Of a stretch of 64,000 bases of DNA, positions 17,119 through 26,600 are shown in pieces. This DNA comes from Constrictibacter sp. MBR-5 (lineage in GTDB: Bacteria; Pseudomonadota; Alphaproteobacteria; JAJUGE01). The notes under the pieces are model-generated. The model was not told where the DNA came from. It saw nothing but the letters and a program-made list of their open reading frames with translations, and did no database searches. The stretch spans positions 404,722 to 468,721 of the forward strand of contig NZ_JBEPTK010000004.1 in assembly GCF_040549485.1 (NCBI RefSeq). The letters are read 5' to 3'. Both the position numbers and the translations under genes were made by a program. How positions within the stretch are numbered: the stretch's first letter is position 1; every line of letters begins with the position of its first letter.

Positions 17119-18291
17119 TCAGCCGGGAAGCCGGAGCACCTGCTTGGCGATGATGTTGCGCTGGATCTCATTCGATCCGCCATAGATCGTCGCCGGGCGC
17201 GACTCGATGAACTGCGCCATCACGTCGACGCTGGTGTTGCCGATCACCACGTCCTCGCGCTGGATGCCGTGGTCCCCGGCGACTTCCACCATGTATTCGG
17301 TGATGCGCTGGTAGGTCTCGGTGGCCCAGAGCTTCAGCACCGATACGTCGGCCCCCAGTTCGCCGCCCGCGCGCAGGATGCCCGCGAAACGCTCGAACGC
17401 CGAGTTCAGGTCGTAGACGTCCAGCCGGAACTGCGTGAAGCGGTCGACGAAGGCGGCATCCTCGAACCGTCCCGTCTTTTCGCCCAGGTCGCGCAGGCGG
17501 TTCAGCGCATATTCCGGCATGCGCGGGTTGCCCAGGAACAGCCGCTCGAACCCGAGCAGCGCCTTGGCCATGGTCCAGCCCTTGTTCGGCTCGCCGACCA
17601 GGTTCTTCTTCGGCACCCGCACGTCGTCGAAGAACATCTCGCAGAATTCGACGTCGCCCTTGATGTTCGGGATCGGCCGGACCGTGACGCCCGGCGTCGA
17701 CATGTCGATCAGCAGGAAGCTGATGCCCTCCTGCGGCTTGCGCGCCGTCTTGTCGGTCCGCACGAGGCAGAAGGTCCAGTTCGCCGAATGCGCCAGCGTC
17801 GTCCAGATCTTCTGGCCGTTGACGACATAGTCGTCGCCGTCGGCGACCGCTTCGGTCCGCAGGCTGGCGAGGTCCGACCCGGCATTCGGCTCGGAGTAGC
17901 CCTGGCACCAGATGTGTTCGCCGCTCAGGATCTTCGGCAGGAAGTAGCGCTTCTGCTCCTCGGTGCCGTAGCGGATCAGCAGCGGCCCGCACATCTGCAG
18001 CGCATGGTCCGGGATACGGGCGCAGCCGTGGCGCTCGTACTCCTCGACATAGATGATCAGCTTCGACGGATCGAGGCCCATGCCGCCGTATTCGCGCGGC
18101 CAGCCGGGCGCGATCCAGCCCTTGGCCGACAGCTTGTCGAACCAGTCCTTGATCTCCGGATAGGTCATGCGGTGCTTCGGGAACCGCTTCGCCTGCGGAT
18201 ACTCGGCCTCGATCCAGCGCCGGACCTCCATGCGGAAGTCCTCGTCGCTCATCGCGTTCCAGTCGCAATCCTTGGCGTGGTCTTCGGCCAT
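17119..18291 (-). CDS. Acyl-CoA dehydrogenase family protein
   Basis: The 390-residue flavoprotein has the family motif CQGYSEPNAGSDLASL, with IWTTLAHSANW for FAD binding, and ends GGSNEIQRNIIAKQVLRLPG. It would introduce a 2,3 double bond into an acyl-CoA and pass electrons to ETF. The position usually holding Glu in YEGT reads YGGS, so the classic base is missing there, as in some FadE-like subfamilies; the base may lie elsewhere or the protein may need a partner. It is divergent from the enolase-superfamily gene and near CaiB genes, consistent with acyl-CoA catabolism. Confidence 0.88.
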   Translation of the reverse strand: MAEDHAKDCDWNAMSDEDFRMEVRRWIEAEYPQAKRFPKHRMTYPEIKDWFDKLSAKGWIAPGWPREYGGMGLDPSKLIIYVEEYERHGCARIPDHALQMCGPLLIRYGTEEQKRYFLPKILSGEHIWCQGYSEPNAGSDLASLRTEAVADGDDYVVNGQKIWTTLAHSANWTFCLVRTDKTARKPQEGISFLLIDMSTPGVTVRPIPNIKGDVEFCEMFFDDVRVPKKNLVGEPNKGWTMAKALLGFERLFLGNPRMPEYALNRLRDLGEKTGRFEDAAFVDRFTQFRLDVYDLNSAFERFAGILRAGGELGADVSVLKLWATETYQRITEYMVEVAGDHGIQREDVVIGNTSVDVMAQFIESRPATIYGGSNEIQRNIIAKQVLRLPG

Positions 18292-18428
18292 GCGTCTCTC
18301 CTGCCGGGCGGCGTCCTCTTTGCCGCAACATGGCGGCAGCCGCCCGTATCAGGCAAGGCCCTCCCGTTTCGCCGCACCGCGCTGCCGGCTAGCATCGCGT
18401 TACCCATCCGCGTGAGAGGAAGAAGAAG

Positions 18429-19517
18429 ATGCGCGTCACCGACCTGCGCACGATCGTCGTCGAGGTCCCCCTGCCCCGGCCGACGCGCAATTCCAGCGGG
18501 GTCAGCAACGACCGCGTCGGCTGCGTCCTGGTGTTCGTCGACACCGATGCCGGCGTGACCGGCGAGAGCTTCCTCTTCACCCTCGGCGGCCGGCGGATCG
18601 AGGTGCTGGAGACGATGGTGCGGAGCCTGAAGCCGGCGATCGTCGGCGAGGACGTGCGCTACGCCGAGCGGATCTGGGAGCGGCTGTGGAAGGAACTCTA
18701 CTTCCTCGGCCACAAGGGCGTGACCGTCTTCGGCCTCGCCGCGATCGACACCGCCCTCTGGGACGCCAAGGGCAAGGCCCTCGGCCAGTCCGTCGCCCAC
18801 CTGCTCGGCGCCGCCCGCGACCGCGTGCCGGTCTATTGCAGCGCCGGCCTTTGGCTCTCCGCCACGCCGGACGAACTCGCCGCCGAGGCGGCCGGCTACG
18901 TCGCCGAGGGTTTCCGGGGCGTGAAAATGCGCGTCGGCAAGACGCACGTCGAGGAGGATGTCGAGCGGGTCGCCGCCGTGCGACGGGCGATCGGCCCGGA
19001 CGTCTCGCTGATGTGCGACGCCAGCCGCGGCTTCACCGCCGACCATGCGATTCGCCTCGGCCGCAGGCTGGAAGACTTCGACCTCACCTGGTTCGAGGAG
19101 CCGGTGGCGCCGTACGACTATCACGGCTCCGCCCGCGTGGCGGCCGCGCTCGACACCCCCATCGCCAGCGGCGAGACAGAGGCGACGCGCTACGGCTTCC
19201 GCAGCATGCTGGAGGCCGGCGCCGCCGACATCTGGATGGCCGACCTCGGCCGCGTCGGCGGGGTCACCGAGTTCGTGAAGGTGGCCCACCTCGCCGCCGC
19301 GCACGACATCGCGATTTCCAACCATCTGTTCACCGAGCAGAGCCTTTGCCTGATGGGTGCGTTCGGCAACGCCACGTGGCTGGAGTTCATGCCCTGGACG
19401 GCGCGTCTCTATCGCGAGCGGATCGCGGTCGAGGACGGCCACATCGCCGTGCCGGACCGGCCGGGCCTCGGCTTCACGTTCGACATGGATGCGGTCGACC
19501 GGCACCGGATCCGGTGA
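18429..19517 (+). CDS. Mandelate racemase / muconate lactonizing-type enolase-superfamily enzyme
   Basis: The 362-residue protein has the capping domain (about 1-125) and the barrel. Mg2+ ligands are in LMCDAS, WFEEP and IASGE. The acid/base His is in SNHLF after ADLGRVGG. On the second barrel strand the usual KxK reads KMR, so only the first Lys is kept. Such enzymes abstract a proton alpha to a carboxylate, for racemisation, dehydration of acid sugars or cycloisomerisation. The substrate is unknown; the neighbours suggest organic-acid catabolism. Start ATG follows GAGGAAGAAG, a good ribosome site. Confidence 0.85.
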   Translation: MRVTDLRTIVVEVPLPRPTRNSSGVSNDRVGCVLVFVDTDAGVTGESFLFTLGGRRIEVLETMVRSLKPAIVGEDVRYAERIWERLWKELYFLGHKGVTVFGLAAIDTALWDAKGKALGQSVAHLLGAARDRVPVYCSAGLWLSATPDELAAEAAGYVAEGFRGVKMRVGKTHVEEDVERVAAVRRAIGPDVSLMCDASRGFTADHAIRLGRRLEDFDLTWFEEPVAPYDYHGSARVAAALDTPIASGETEATRYGFRSMLEAGAADIWMADLGRVGGVTEFVKVAHLAAAHDIAISNHLFTEQSLCLMGAFGNATWLEFMPWTARLYRERIAVEDGHIAVPDRPGLGFTFDMDAVDRHRIR

Positions 19518-19566
19518 TCAGAAAACCGTGGTCTTGCGTAGGAGCCCGGGTCCGTTATGTTGCCAC

Positions 19567-19587
19567 TGCGACGCTTTCTCATTCGCA
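19567..19587 (+). promoter_or_regulatory. Candidate operator upstream of ferric-iron binding protein gene
   Basis: TGCGA and TCGCA form a perfect 5-bp dyad separated by 11 bases, ending 22 bases before the fbpA-like start. The centre contains TTCTCATT, which also occurs in the Fur box found at 23521 (read on the minus strand). Iron-responsive control is an inference; the match to a full Fur box is poor. Confidence 0.3.
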
Positions 19588-19609
19588 CTACCGCCGCAGA
19601 GGATGGGCC

Positions 19610-20638
19610 ATGAAGACCCTGAAACGCTCCACGACGATCACGCTCGCCGCGACGCTGCTCGCCGGTACGACGGCCATCGCTTCCGCCGCCGAGGTCAACA
19701 TCTACTCGGCACGGCATTACCAGACCGACGAGCAGCTCTATAACGGCTTCACCGAAGCCACCGGCATCAAGATCAACCGGATCGAGGACGACAGCGACAA
19801 GCTGATCTCGCGGATCGAGGCCGAGGGGCGCAACAGCCCGGCCGACATCCTCGTCACCGTCGACGCCGGACGGCTCTGGCGTGCCGAGGAGAAGGGCATC
19901 TTCGCCGACACCTCCTCGGAAACGCTGACGAAGCGGATCCCGTCGTCGCTGCGCCATCCCGACGGCGAATATTTCGGCTTCTCGAAGCGCGCCCGGCTGA
20001 TCTTCTTCAACAAGGCGGAGATGAAGGATCCGCCGAAGACCTACGAGGCGCTCGCCGATCCGAAGTACAAGGGCGAGATCTGCATCCGCTCCAGCTCCAA
20101 CATGTACAACCTGTCGCTGATGGCCTCGATGATCGAGGCGCACGGCGAGGAGAAGGCGCTGGAGTGGGCCAAGGGGGTCGTCGCCAACATGGCGCGCGCA
20201 CCGAAGGGCGGCGACACCGACCAGATCAGGGCCGCCGCCGCGGGCGAGTGCGGCATCGCGGTCGCCAACCACTATTATTTCATCCGGCTGATGACGTCGG
20301 ACAAGTCGGCCGACCAGGACGTGGTCAAGGCCATGGGCGTCGTCTTCCCGAACCAGGACGACCGCGGCACCCACGTCAACATCTCCGGCGCCGGCGTGCT
20401 GAAGCACGCGCCGAACAAGGAGAATGCCGTCAAGTTCCTGGAGTATCTGGCCAGTGACAAGGCCCAGCAATACTTCGCCGTCGGCAACTACGAGTATCCG
20501 GTGGTCGAAACGGTGAAGCCGGCCGAGGTGGTCGCCGACCTGGGCCACGACTTCAAGCAGGACCCGGTGAACGTCAGCGCCTATGGCCGCAACCAGGCCC
20601 AGGCGCAGAAGCTGCTCGACCAGGCCGGCTGGAAGTAA
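19610..20638 (+). CDS. Ferric-iron ABC transporter periplasmic binding protein (FbpA/FutA type)
   Basis: The 342-residue precursor has a signal peptide cleaved near ASAA-EV (residue 27). The mature start VNIYSARHYQTDEQLY supplies H36 and Y37 as likely ligands, and the tandem tyrosines Y222 and Y223 in VANHYYFIRL are the classic iron-binding pair of this family. It would hand Fe3+ to an FbpB-type permease; one is encoded at 29561-31288, not adjacent, and no ATPase gene is seen. ATG 19610 follows AGAGGATGGGCC. A possible iron-type operator lies upstream and a strong hairpin follows the stop. Confidence 0.92.
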   Translation: MKTLKRSTTITLAATLLAGTTAIASAAEVNIYSARHYQTDEQLYNGFTEATGIKINRIEDDSDKLISRIEAEGRNSPADILVTVDAGRLWRAEEKGIFADTSSETLTKRIPSSLRHPDGEYFGFSKRARLIFFNKAEMKDPPKTYEALADPKYKGEICIRSSSNMYNLSLMASMIEAHGEEKALEWAKGVVANMARAPKGGDTDQIRAAAAGECGIAVANHYYFIRLMTSDKSADQDVVKAMGVVFPNQDDRGTHVNISGAGVLKHAPNKENAVKFLEYLASDKAQQYFAVGNYEYPVVETVKPAEVVADLGHDFKQDPVNVSAYGRNQAQAQKLLDQAGWK

Positions 20639-20651
20639 CTGGTAACGACAG

Positions 20652-20679
20652 GCCGGGACGGCCACGCGGCCGTCCCGGC
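20652..20679. terminator. Strong hairpin between convergent fbpA-like and LLM genes
   Basis: A perfect 12-bp stem GCCGGGACGGCC/GGCCGTCCCGGC with loop ACGC lies 13 bases after the binding-protein stop and 17 before the LLM stop. No T-run follows, so it is an atypical or bidirectional terminator by position. Confidence 0.6.
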
Positions 20680-20696
20680 GACCTTCGTCCCCGGGG

Positions 20697-21938
20697 TCAG
20701 TCCCCGCCGGCGGCGACCTTCGCCCGCTCCTTCTCCGCCATCATCGCCTTCAGCTGCTCCGGCGTCATGCGGACGATGTCCTCGTTCTGGTGCGCATAGA
20801 GGTCGTAGCCCTCGGTCGAGAGTTCCTCGAGCTTGAGCCGCTCCGCCAGGACCTCCTGCTTCCAGGCCTGATGCGCCGGCTCCATGGCGTGGAACTCGGG
20901 CATCACCTCCTCGGCGAACATCGTCAGGCTGTCGCAGATGTCCTTGTGGCTGGTCTTCCCCGCCTGGTTCAGCAGGATGACCTGGTCCACATGCGCGTCG
21001 GCGAACATCCGCAGCCGCTTGCGGATCGTCTCCGGCGATCCGATCAGGCCGTTGCGCAGCGCCTGCTGCGCCTTCTCGGTGTGGCGCCACTCCTGGTACT
21101 CGGCCCACAGGTCGCTCTCGCCCGGTGCGTCGATGCCCTTCCGGCCGTAACGCGACAGCGCGAAGATGAAGAAGGTCCAGCCCGACGCCTTCTCCAGCGC
21201 CTCCTGGTCCGTCTCGGCGCACATGAACCCGTTGACGATGGCGATGTTCGGATTGGCCTGGTAGTCGGCCAGCCGGTTCTGGCGGTGCAGGAGCGTGTTG
21301 TAGTAGCGGTGCACCCAGGCCTTGGCCGCGTCCGGCGAGACGAAGCTGAAGCCCAGCGCGCCCATGCCCCAGGCGCCGGCCTGCGTGATGGTCTGGATGT
21401 TCGAGCAGGCGACCCACAGCGGCGGGTGCGGCTTCTGGAACGGCTTCGGCACGACGTTGCGGGCCGGGAAATCGTAATACTGGCCGTGGAACTCCCAGCT
21501 GTCCTTCGTGAACATCGGGATGATGGCCTTCACCGCCTCCTCCCAGCGATCGCGCTTGTCGCGCACGCGGATGTTGAAGGGGTGGAGCTCGGCCGGCCCG
21601 GCGCCCTCGCCCATGCCGAACTCGACACGCCCGCCCGACAGCAGGTCGAGCGTCGAAACGCGCTCCGCCACCCGATGCGGCTGGTTCGTCGTCAGCTGGA
21701 TGATGCCGTGGCCGAGCCGGATGTTCTTGGTCCGCTGGCTGGCGGCGCCCAGGAACACTTCCGGCGCCGAGGAGTGCGAATACTCCTCGAGGAAGTGATG
21801 CTCGACCTCCCAAGCATAGTCATAGCCGAGCTTGTCGGCGAGTTCGATCTGGGCGAGCGAATCCTGGAACAGCTGATATTCGCTACGCGCCTCCCACGGC
21901 CGGGGGAGCTGATGCTCATAGAAGATGCCGAACTTCAT
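20697..21938 (-). CDS. LLM-class flavin-dependent oxidoreductase
   Basis: The 413-residue protein is a bacterial luciferase-like monooxygenase: MKFGIFYEHQLPRPW at the start, AWEVEHHFLEEYSHS, and IRLGHGIIQLTTNQPHRVAE, GRVEFGMGEGAGP forming the flavin barrel. These enzymes use FMNH2 or F420H2. The C-terminus has a charged helical tail. It is divergent from a LysR regulator gene across 129 bases with a palindrome, so that regulator probably controls it. Substrate unknown. Confidence 0.87.
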   Translation of the reverse strand: MKFGIFYEHQLPRPWEARSEYQLFQDSLAQIELADKLGYDYAWEVEHHFLEEYSHSSAPEVFLGAASQRTKNIRLGHGIIQLTTNQPHRVAERVSTLDLLSGGRVEFGMGEGAGPAELHPFNIRVRDKRDRWEEAVKAIIPMFTKDSWEFHGQYYDFPARNVVPKPFQKPHPPLWVACSNIQTITQAGAWGMGALGFSFVSPDAAKAWVHRYYNTLLHRQNRLADYQANPNIAIVNGFMCAETDQEALEKASGWTFFIFALSRYGRKGIDAPGESDLWAEYQEWRHTEKAQQALRNGLIGSPETIRKRLRMFADAHVDQVILLNQAGKTSHKDICDSLTMFAEEVMPEFHAMEPAHQAWKQEVLAERLKLEELSTEGYDLYAHQNEDIVRMTPEQLKAMMAEKERAKVAAGGD

Positions 21939-22036
21939 GGGGCGTCGCCTGTGCAGTTGTCCGATACCGCTGGCCGGTCACTCTAGACCCCGGCGGATGT
22001 GCGGACAATTGCACCAGGACGGCATCCGTAACACAA

Positions 22037-22050
22037 TTCGAAATATCGAA
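22037..22050. promoter_or_regulatory. Candidate LysR operator between divergent LLM and LysR genes
   Basis: TTCGAAATATCGAA is a dyad (TTCGA-N4-TCGAA) that contains the T-N11-A core typical of LysR-type binding sites. It is 17 bases before the LysR start and about 100 before the LLM start, in an AT-richer patch. Regulation of both genes from here is inferred. Confidence 0.5.
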
Positions 22051-22067
22051 ACGATTGATCGAGTACG

Positions 22068-22988
22068 GTGATCAATTTCAGCCTGCCCCAGGTCGCCGCC
22101 TTCATCGCGGTCGCCGAATCCCGCAGCTTCCGGGCCGCGGCGGAACGCCTGAATCTGTCGCAGCCGGCGGTCAGCGCGCGCGTTCGCCAGCTGGAGGAGC
22201 ATCTGCGCGTCGACCTGTTCAACCGTACCACGCGGTCGGTGTCGCTGACGCCCGCCGGTGAGCGCCTGCTCCATGCGGCGGCGCGCGCCCTGGGAGAGCT
22301 GGAACATCTGGCGGACGAGCTGCGCGAGGAAGCGGGACTGGCGCGGGGCCGGATCGCCGTCGCCGCCATTCCGTCGATCGCCGGGACGATCCTGCCGTCG
22401 ACGATGGCCGCCTTCCGCGATGCCTACCCCGGCGTCGCCGTCGAAATGGTCGAGGTGCTGACCCGCCGAACCTTCGAGGCGGTGGAACAGGGCAGCGCCG
22501 CGATCGGCCTGATGTCGGGGCCGATGCCGCGGGATCCCTTCGACTTCGAACCGCTGTTCGAGGATCCCTGCGTGGCCGTCGTGGCGCGGAACCATCCGCT
22601 GGCCGGGCGCTCCGCGGTCTTACTGGAGGACCTCGCGCAATGGTCCGTCGTCTGCTCGCCGCGCGGCGCCGGCCTGCGCGACACGGTGGAGGCAGCCTTC
22701 GACGCGCAGGGGCTGACGCTGTCGGTGGGCCACGAGGCCAACACCTTCTCCACCCTCGTCGCGATGGCGGAAGCGGGATTCGGCGTCACCTTCGTGCCAC
22801 GTGTGCTCGAAGGGAAGCTCGACACCTCGGGCTGCGCCGTCCTGCCGATCGCCGGCAATGCCGTGACGCGCGAGATTGGCATCGTGTCCCTGCGCGGCCG
22901 CTCCGATTCCCCGGCAGCGGCCGCCTTCCGCGCCCTGCTCCGCGCGCGCTACGGCCCTCAGTCGCAGAGGCGCAGTCGCTCGCCGTAA
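22068..22988 (+). CDS. LysR-family transcriptional regulator
   Basis: The 306-residue regulator has the N-terminal winged helix-turn-helix (FIAVAESRSFRAAAERLNLS, QPAVSARVRQLEEHLRVDLF) and a periplasmic-binding-like effector domain from about residue 90. GTG 22068 is used because MINFSLPQ begins right before the helix-turn-helix; the ribosome site is weak. It is divergent from the LLM gene with a candidate operator between, the usual arrangement for a LysR regulator and its target. Its 3' end overlaps the convergent unknown gene by 31 bases. Confidence 0.88.
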   Translation: MINFSLPQVAAFIAVAESRSFRAAAERLNLSQPAVSARVRQLEEHLRVDLFNRTTRSVSLTPAGERLLHAAARALGELEHLADELREEAGLARGRIAVAAIPSIAGTILPSTMAAFRDAYPGVAVEMVEVLTRRTFEAVEQGSAAIGLMSGPMPRDPFDFEPLFEDPCVAVVARNHPLAGRSAVLLEDLAQWSVVCSPRGAGLRDTVEAAFDAQGLTLSVGHEANTFSTLVAMAEAGFGVTFVPRVLEGKLDTSGCAVLPIAGNAVTREIGIVSLRGRSDSPAAAAFRALLRARYGPQSQRRSRSP

Positions 22989-23491
22989 GTGGCAGGCTGC
23001 CGGGACGCGGCGCGCCGCGCGATCGGCTCCGCCTCTTCGCAGCGCCACGGCAGGTGGAAGCCGGAGCGTCCCAGGATGGCCGCCGCGTGGGCGACGGCGA
23101 TCTCCGGGTGCGCGGTGTGGACCGGGCGTAGCATCCAGGCGAGGTGCGCCCGAACCGCATCGGCCGAACCGCGCTGACCGGCCGCATAGAGCTGCAGCAG
23201 ACGGATTTCGTCGGTGGTCACGCCGGGCCAGCCGGGCGGCCCAAGCCGCAGGGGCCGGCGGCCGTAGAGCGCGATCAGCACCAGGATCGAGCGGATGGCA
23301 ACCGTCACGCGCTCGCCCTCCTCGCGGCCGCAGCCGCGCTGGATGTCGCGTTCCACGCTGCGCGAAGCATGGTGCGCGAAGGCCCAGCTTCGGAATGCCC
23401 AGACCATCAGCTGTTCGGCATCGGTCAATTCGGCGATCCGCCGCCTTGCGGGGTCGCCGGGGGACTCGACAAAGCGGCACTGTTCGATCAT
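22958..23491 (-). CDS. Conserved protein of unknown function behind a Fur box
   Basis: The 177-residue protein is not recognised. It begins MIEQCRFVESPGDPARRRIA, then LTDAEQLMVWAFRSWAFAHH, a helix-rich body with an arginine-rich patch (IALYGRRPLRLGPPGWPG) and TAHPEIAVAHAAAILGRSGF near the end. No signal peptide is seen and only one mildly hydrophobic stretch (VAIRSILVLIALYG). The start at 23491 has GGAGATGCCCGC upstream. A 19-base Fur-box-like site sits 30 bases before it, so expression under iron limitation is predicted. It overlaps the 3' end of the LysR gene by 31 bases. Confidence 0.7.
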   Translation of the reverse strand: MIEQCRFVESPGDPARRRIAELTDAEQLMVWAFRSWAFAHHASRSVERDIQRGCGREEGERVTVAIRSILVLIALYGRRPLRLGPPGWPGVTTDEIRLLQLYAAGQRGSADAVRAHLAWMLRPVHTAHPEIAVAHAAAILGRSGFHLPWRCEEAEPIARRAASRQPATYGERLRLCD

Positions 23492-23520
23492 GCGGGCATC
23501 TCCGGTACGAACGAGCCCAC

Positions 23521-23539
23521 ATTAATGAGAATCGTTATC
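23521..23539. promoter_or_regulatory. Fur box
   Basis: The 19 bases ATTAATGAGAATCGTTATC match 15 of 19 positions of the classical GATAATGATAATCATTATC Fur consensus. The site is in a conspicuously AT-rich patch 30 bases upstream of the unknown gene that starts at 23491 and about 75 bases beyond the stop of the large RTX gene. Iron-dependent repression of the unknown gene is inferred. Confidence 0.7.
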
Positions 23540-23612
23540 ACTCGCAAGCGACACGTGGATCCGCAACGCCTTTGCGGAACGGGGCGCCGCGACGAACGGC
23601 GCCCCTCTCCGA

Positions 23613-26600
23613 TCAGGCGAAGCTGAAATCGTCGCTGCGCAGGCTGGCGAGATCGACACCGACCAGCGTAATGACGTTGTCCGCATCGAACGACAGCAGA
23701 ACGTCGCTGCCGACCTGACTGCCCGACGCGGTCACCGCGGCGAAGTCGCCGAATAAGCCGTCCTCGAACCGGATCGTGTCGCGGCCGCGGCCGAAATCCA
23801 TGACCCGGTCGAGGCCGAAGCTCGTTTCGAAAACGAAGGTGTCGTTGCCGAAACCGCCTTCGAGGACGTCGTCGCCTTCGCCGCCGGCCAGCCGGTCGTT
23901 GCCGAAGCCGCCATCGATCTCGTCGTCGCCGGCATTGCCCGCAAGACGGTCGTCGCCGAAACCGCCCTGGATCCTATCATCGCCGCCACCACCGGAGACG
24001 ACATCGCGCCCGAAGTCGCCGAGCAGCGTGTCGCGCCCCCCGCCACCCACGATCCGGTCGTCGCCGAAGCCGCCGTCGATCATGTCACGACCGGCACCGC
24101 CCGAAAGGACGTCGTCGCCGAACTCGCCGTGGATCACGTCGTCGCCGCCGCCGCCGTCGACATCGTCGTTGCCGAAGCTGCCCTTCATCCGGTCGTTGCC
24201 GAGACCGCCCAGCATGACATCGTCGCCGAAGCCGCCATCGACCACGTCGTCACCGGCGCCCCCGTCGAGATTGTCGTCACCGAAGCCGCCGGAGATGCGG
24301 TCGTTGCCGGAGCCGCCGACCAACGTGTCGTCCGCCCAGCCGCCGACCAGGACCATGTCGGGATCCGGATCGGAATCGCCGCCCTCCAGCACCGTATCCT
24401 CGCGCACGGCGAGATTCTGGATCCGCTCGTCCTGCTCGGGCGATGTCTCTTCGGCGGCGTAGGGCACTTCGGCATGATTGGCCAGCATATACTCCGCGAG
24501 TGCGTCCTGCTCCGTCCCCGCCGTCGCGAAGTCGGCCTCGCCCTCCGCGAGGTTGTCCGCGCCCAGGTCGATCCGGTCCAGCGTCCCGTCGGGGAACGGA
24601 TAGCCGTCGCCGCCGTCGGCGAGGAAGCCGAGGGTGACAACCTTGATCTCCCGCGACGCGTCGCCGACCACCTCGCCATTCTCGACGATGACGTCGACCG
24701 GCAAACCGTCCTCGTCGACGACGGCCAGCGACCGGATACGATCGCCCACCGCAGCCGAAGGATCGAAGCTCACCTCCATGCCGCCGATCTGCGGGAAGGC
24801 ACCGGGAGTGGAACCCGGTGCGACGCCGGCAAAGGCATGCTCCATGACCGCAAGCAGGGTCGCGGCCGTTATGGTGACGATCGAGAGGCTGTTGTTGAAC
24901 CGCAGCGCGTTCTCGATGTCGAGTTGCGAGACCTCGCCGTCGGCCGGCGCGACCAGTTCACCCGTTTCGCTGTCGACTTCGCCGATTCCGGCGCGGATGC
25001 CGCCGCCGTTCTTGATCGACACCATGACCTCGGCGTCGACCTTGCGCGCCTCGGCGAGGTTCGCATCGGCCGAGAGGTTGCCGAGGTTCGTTTCCTCGGT
25101 ACGGACCGATTCACGTCGGCCGTCGAGATAGACGTCGGTCAACCCGAGGACGTTGCCGTCCTTCACCGTCACGACCTCGTCGACGGCATCGACCAGCCGC
25201 TGCACCAGTTCTCCCTTGGAGTTCTCGGCGAACGGATCGGCCTCGCCCCAAGCCGCGGCGACCACCGCTTCGGTGCTGGCATAGGCACCGTTGACCGTCT
25301 CGTCCAGGCTGTCCGCCAGGACGTTGCCCTCGGCGTCGAAGGTCACGACGAGGCGGCCGAGATAGGAGTATTCGCCGTCGGTAGAGACGATCAGCGTCGT
25401 GTTGCCGTCCGCGTCGGTCGTGACCAGCGGATAGTCGCCGTCCGCCGTATCGCCCTCGCGCAGCACGTCCGTCTCGTCGGCCAGCAGCGTGTCGGAGCCG
25501 CCGGCCAGGATGATGTCGACGCCGTGCAGCAGCCCGGCCAGTTCCTGCTCCAGCGCGATCTGCTGCAGGTGGCTGGTCAGGACGATCTTGTCGACGCCCT
25601 GGTCGCGGAGCGCGTCGATCGTCGGCTGCAGGATGGCGGCGAGTGCCGCCATGTCGTTCGTCCCCGCACCCGGCTCGCGCACCGTGACGGCGCCCGGCGA
25701 CGAGATGCTCTCCAGCAGCGGCGTCGTCGCGCCGACGACGCCGATCATCTCGCCGTTCTCCTCGATGATCGTCGCCGGCGCGATCTTCGGCGTGACGAAA
25801 CTGCCCGGGATGTCGGTCGGGTCCGCCCTGAAGGCCTCCGAGGAGAGGATGTCGTCGGTCAGAAGCCCGGCGAGGTTGCTGCCCGAGAAGTCCAGGTTCG
25901 CCGAGAGATACGGGAATTGGGCGCCGAGCCAGGAGATCGCATCCGGGCTGCCGGACGCGCCGATGATGTCGGCGACAGCACCCGTGCCCGCGTCGAACTC
26001 ATGGTTGCCGAAGGCCGAGGCGTCGAAACCGATCACGTTCATGATCGAGACGTCGACGCGGCCGCTGCCGACGCCCAGGCCGGTGAAGATGTCGGTGTCG
26101 TAGAGGTCGTTGTAGACCTCGTTCAGAACGCTCTGGACGCTCGGATCGGCGGCAGCGACGAAGAACGGACCCGGTATGTAGTTGTCCCCGGCGGAGATCG
26201 TCACCGAGTTGGCGTACTCGTCCTCGAACAGGTCGGCGAGCGCGGCGAAGTTGGCCGCGCGGCCGATCGCGTCGACCCCACCCTCCAGGTCCGAAGCGTG
26301 CAGGATCTGCAGCTGGTATTCGGTCGACGCGGCAGGCTCGATTTCGACGCGCGCCACGATCGCCTCGTGGTCGCTGGCCTGGTCGGCGAAGTCCACGTTG
26401 GCGTGAACGATGTCGACTTCCGCCCGGTCGCGCAGCGCCTCGTTGAACAGCATGTGGTCGAGGACCTGGGAATTGCCCTCGAAGTTGTAGGTGTAGGTCG
26501 CGTCGCCTTCGAGCGTGTCGAGCCGGTCGAACAGGACCTGATCCGCGCCTTCGCCCTGCAGGGTCTGGACGGCCTGGGAGAACTGGAAGTCGTTCAGGTC

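Noticed and set aside
23832..24344. CRISPR-like regular repeats
   Set aside because: The 27-base units are in frame, degenerate and encode GGxGxD nonapeptides; there are no spacers.
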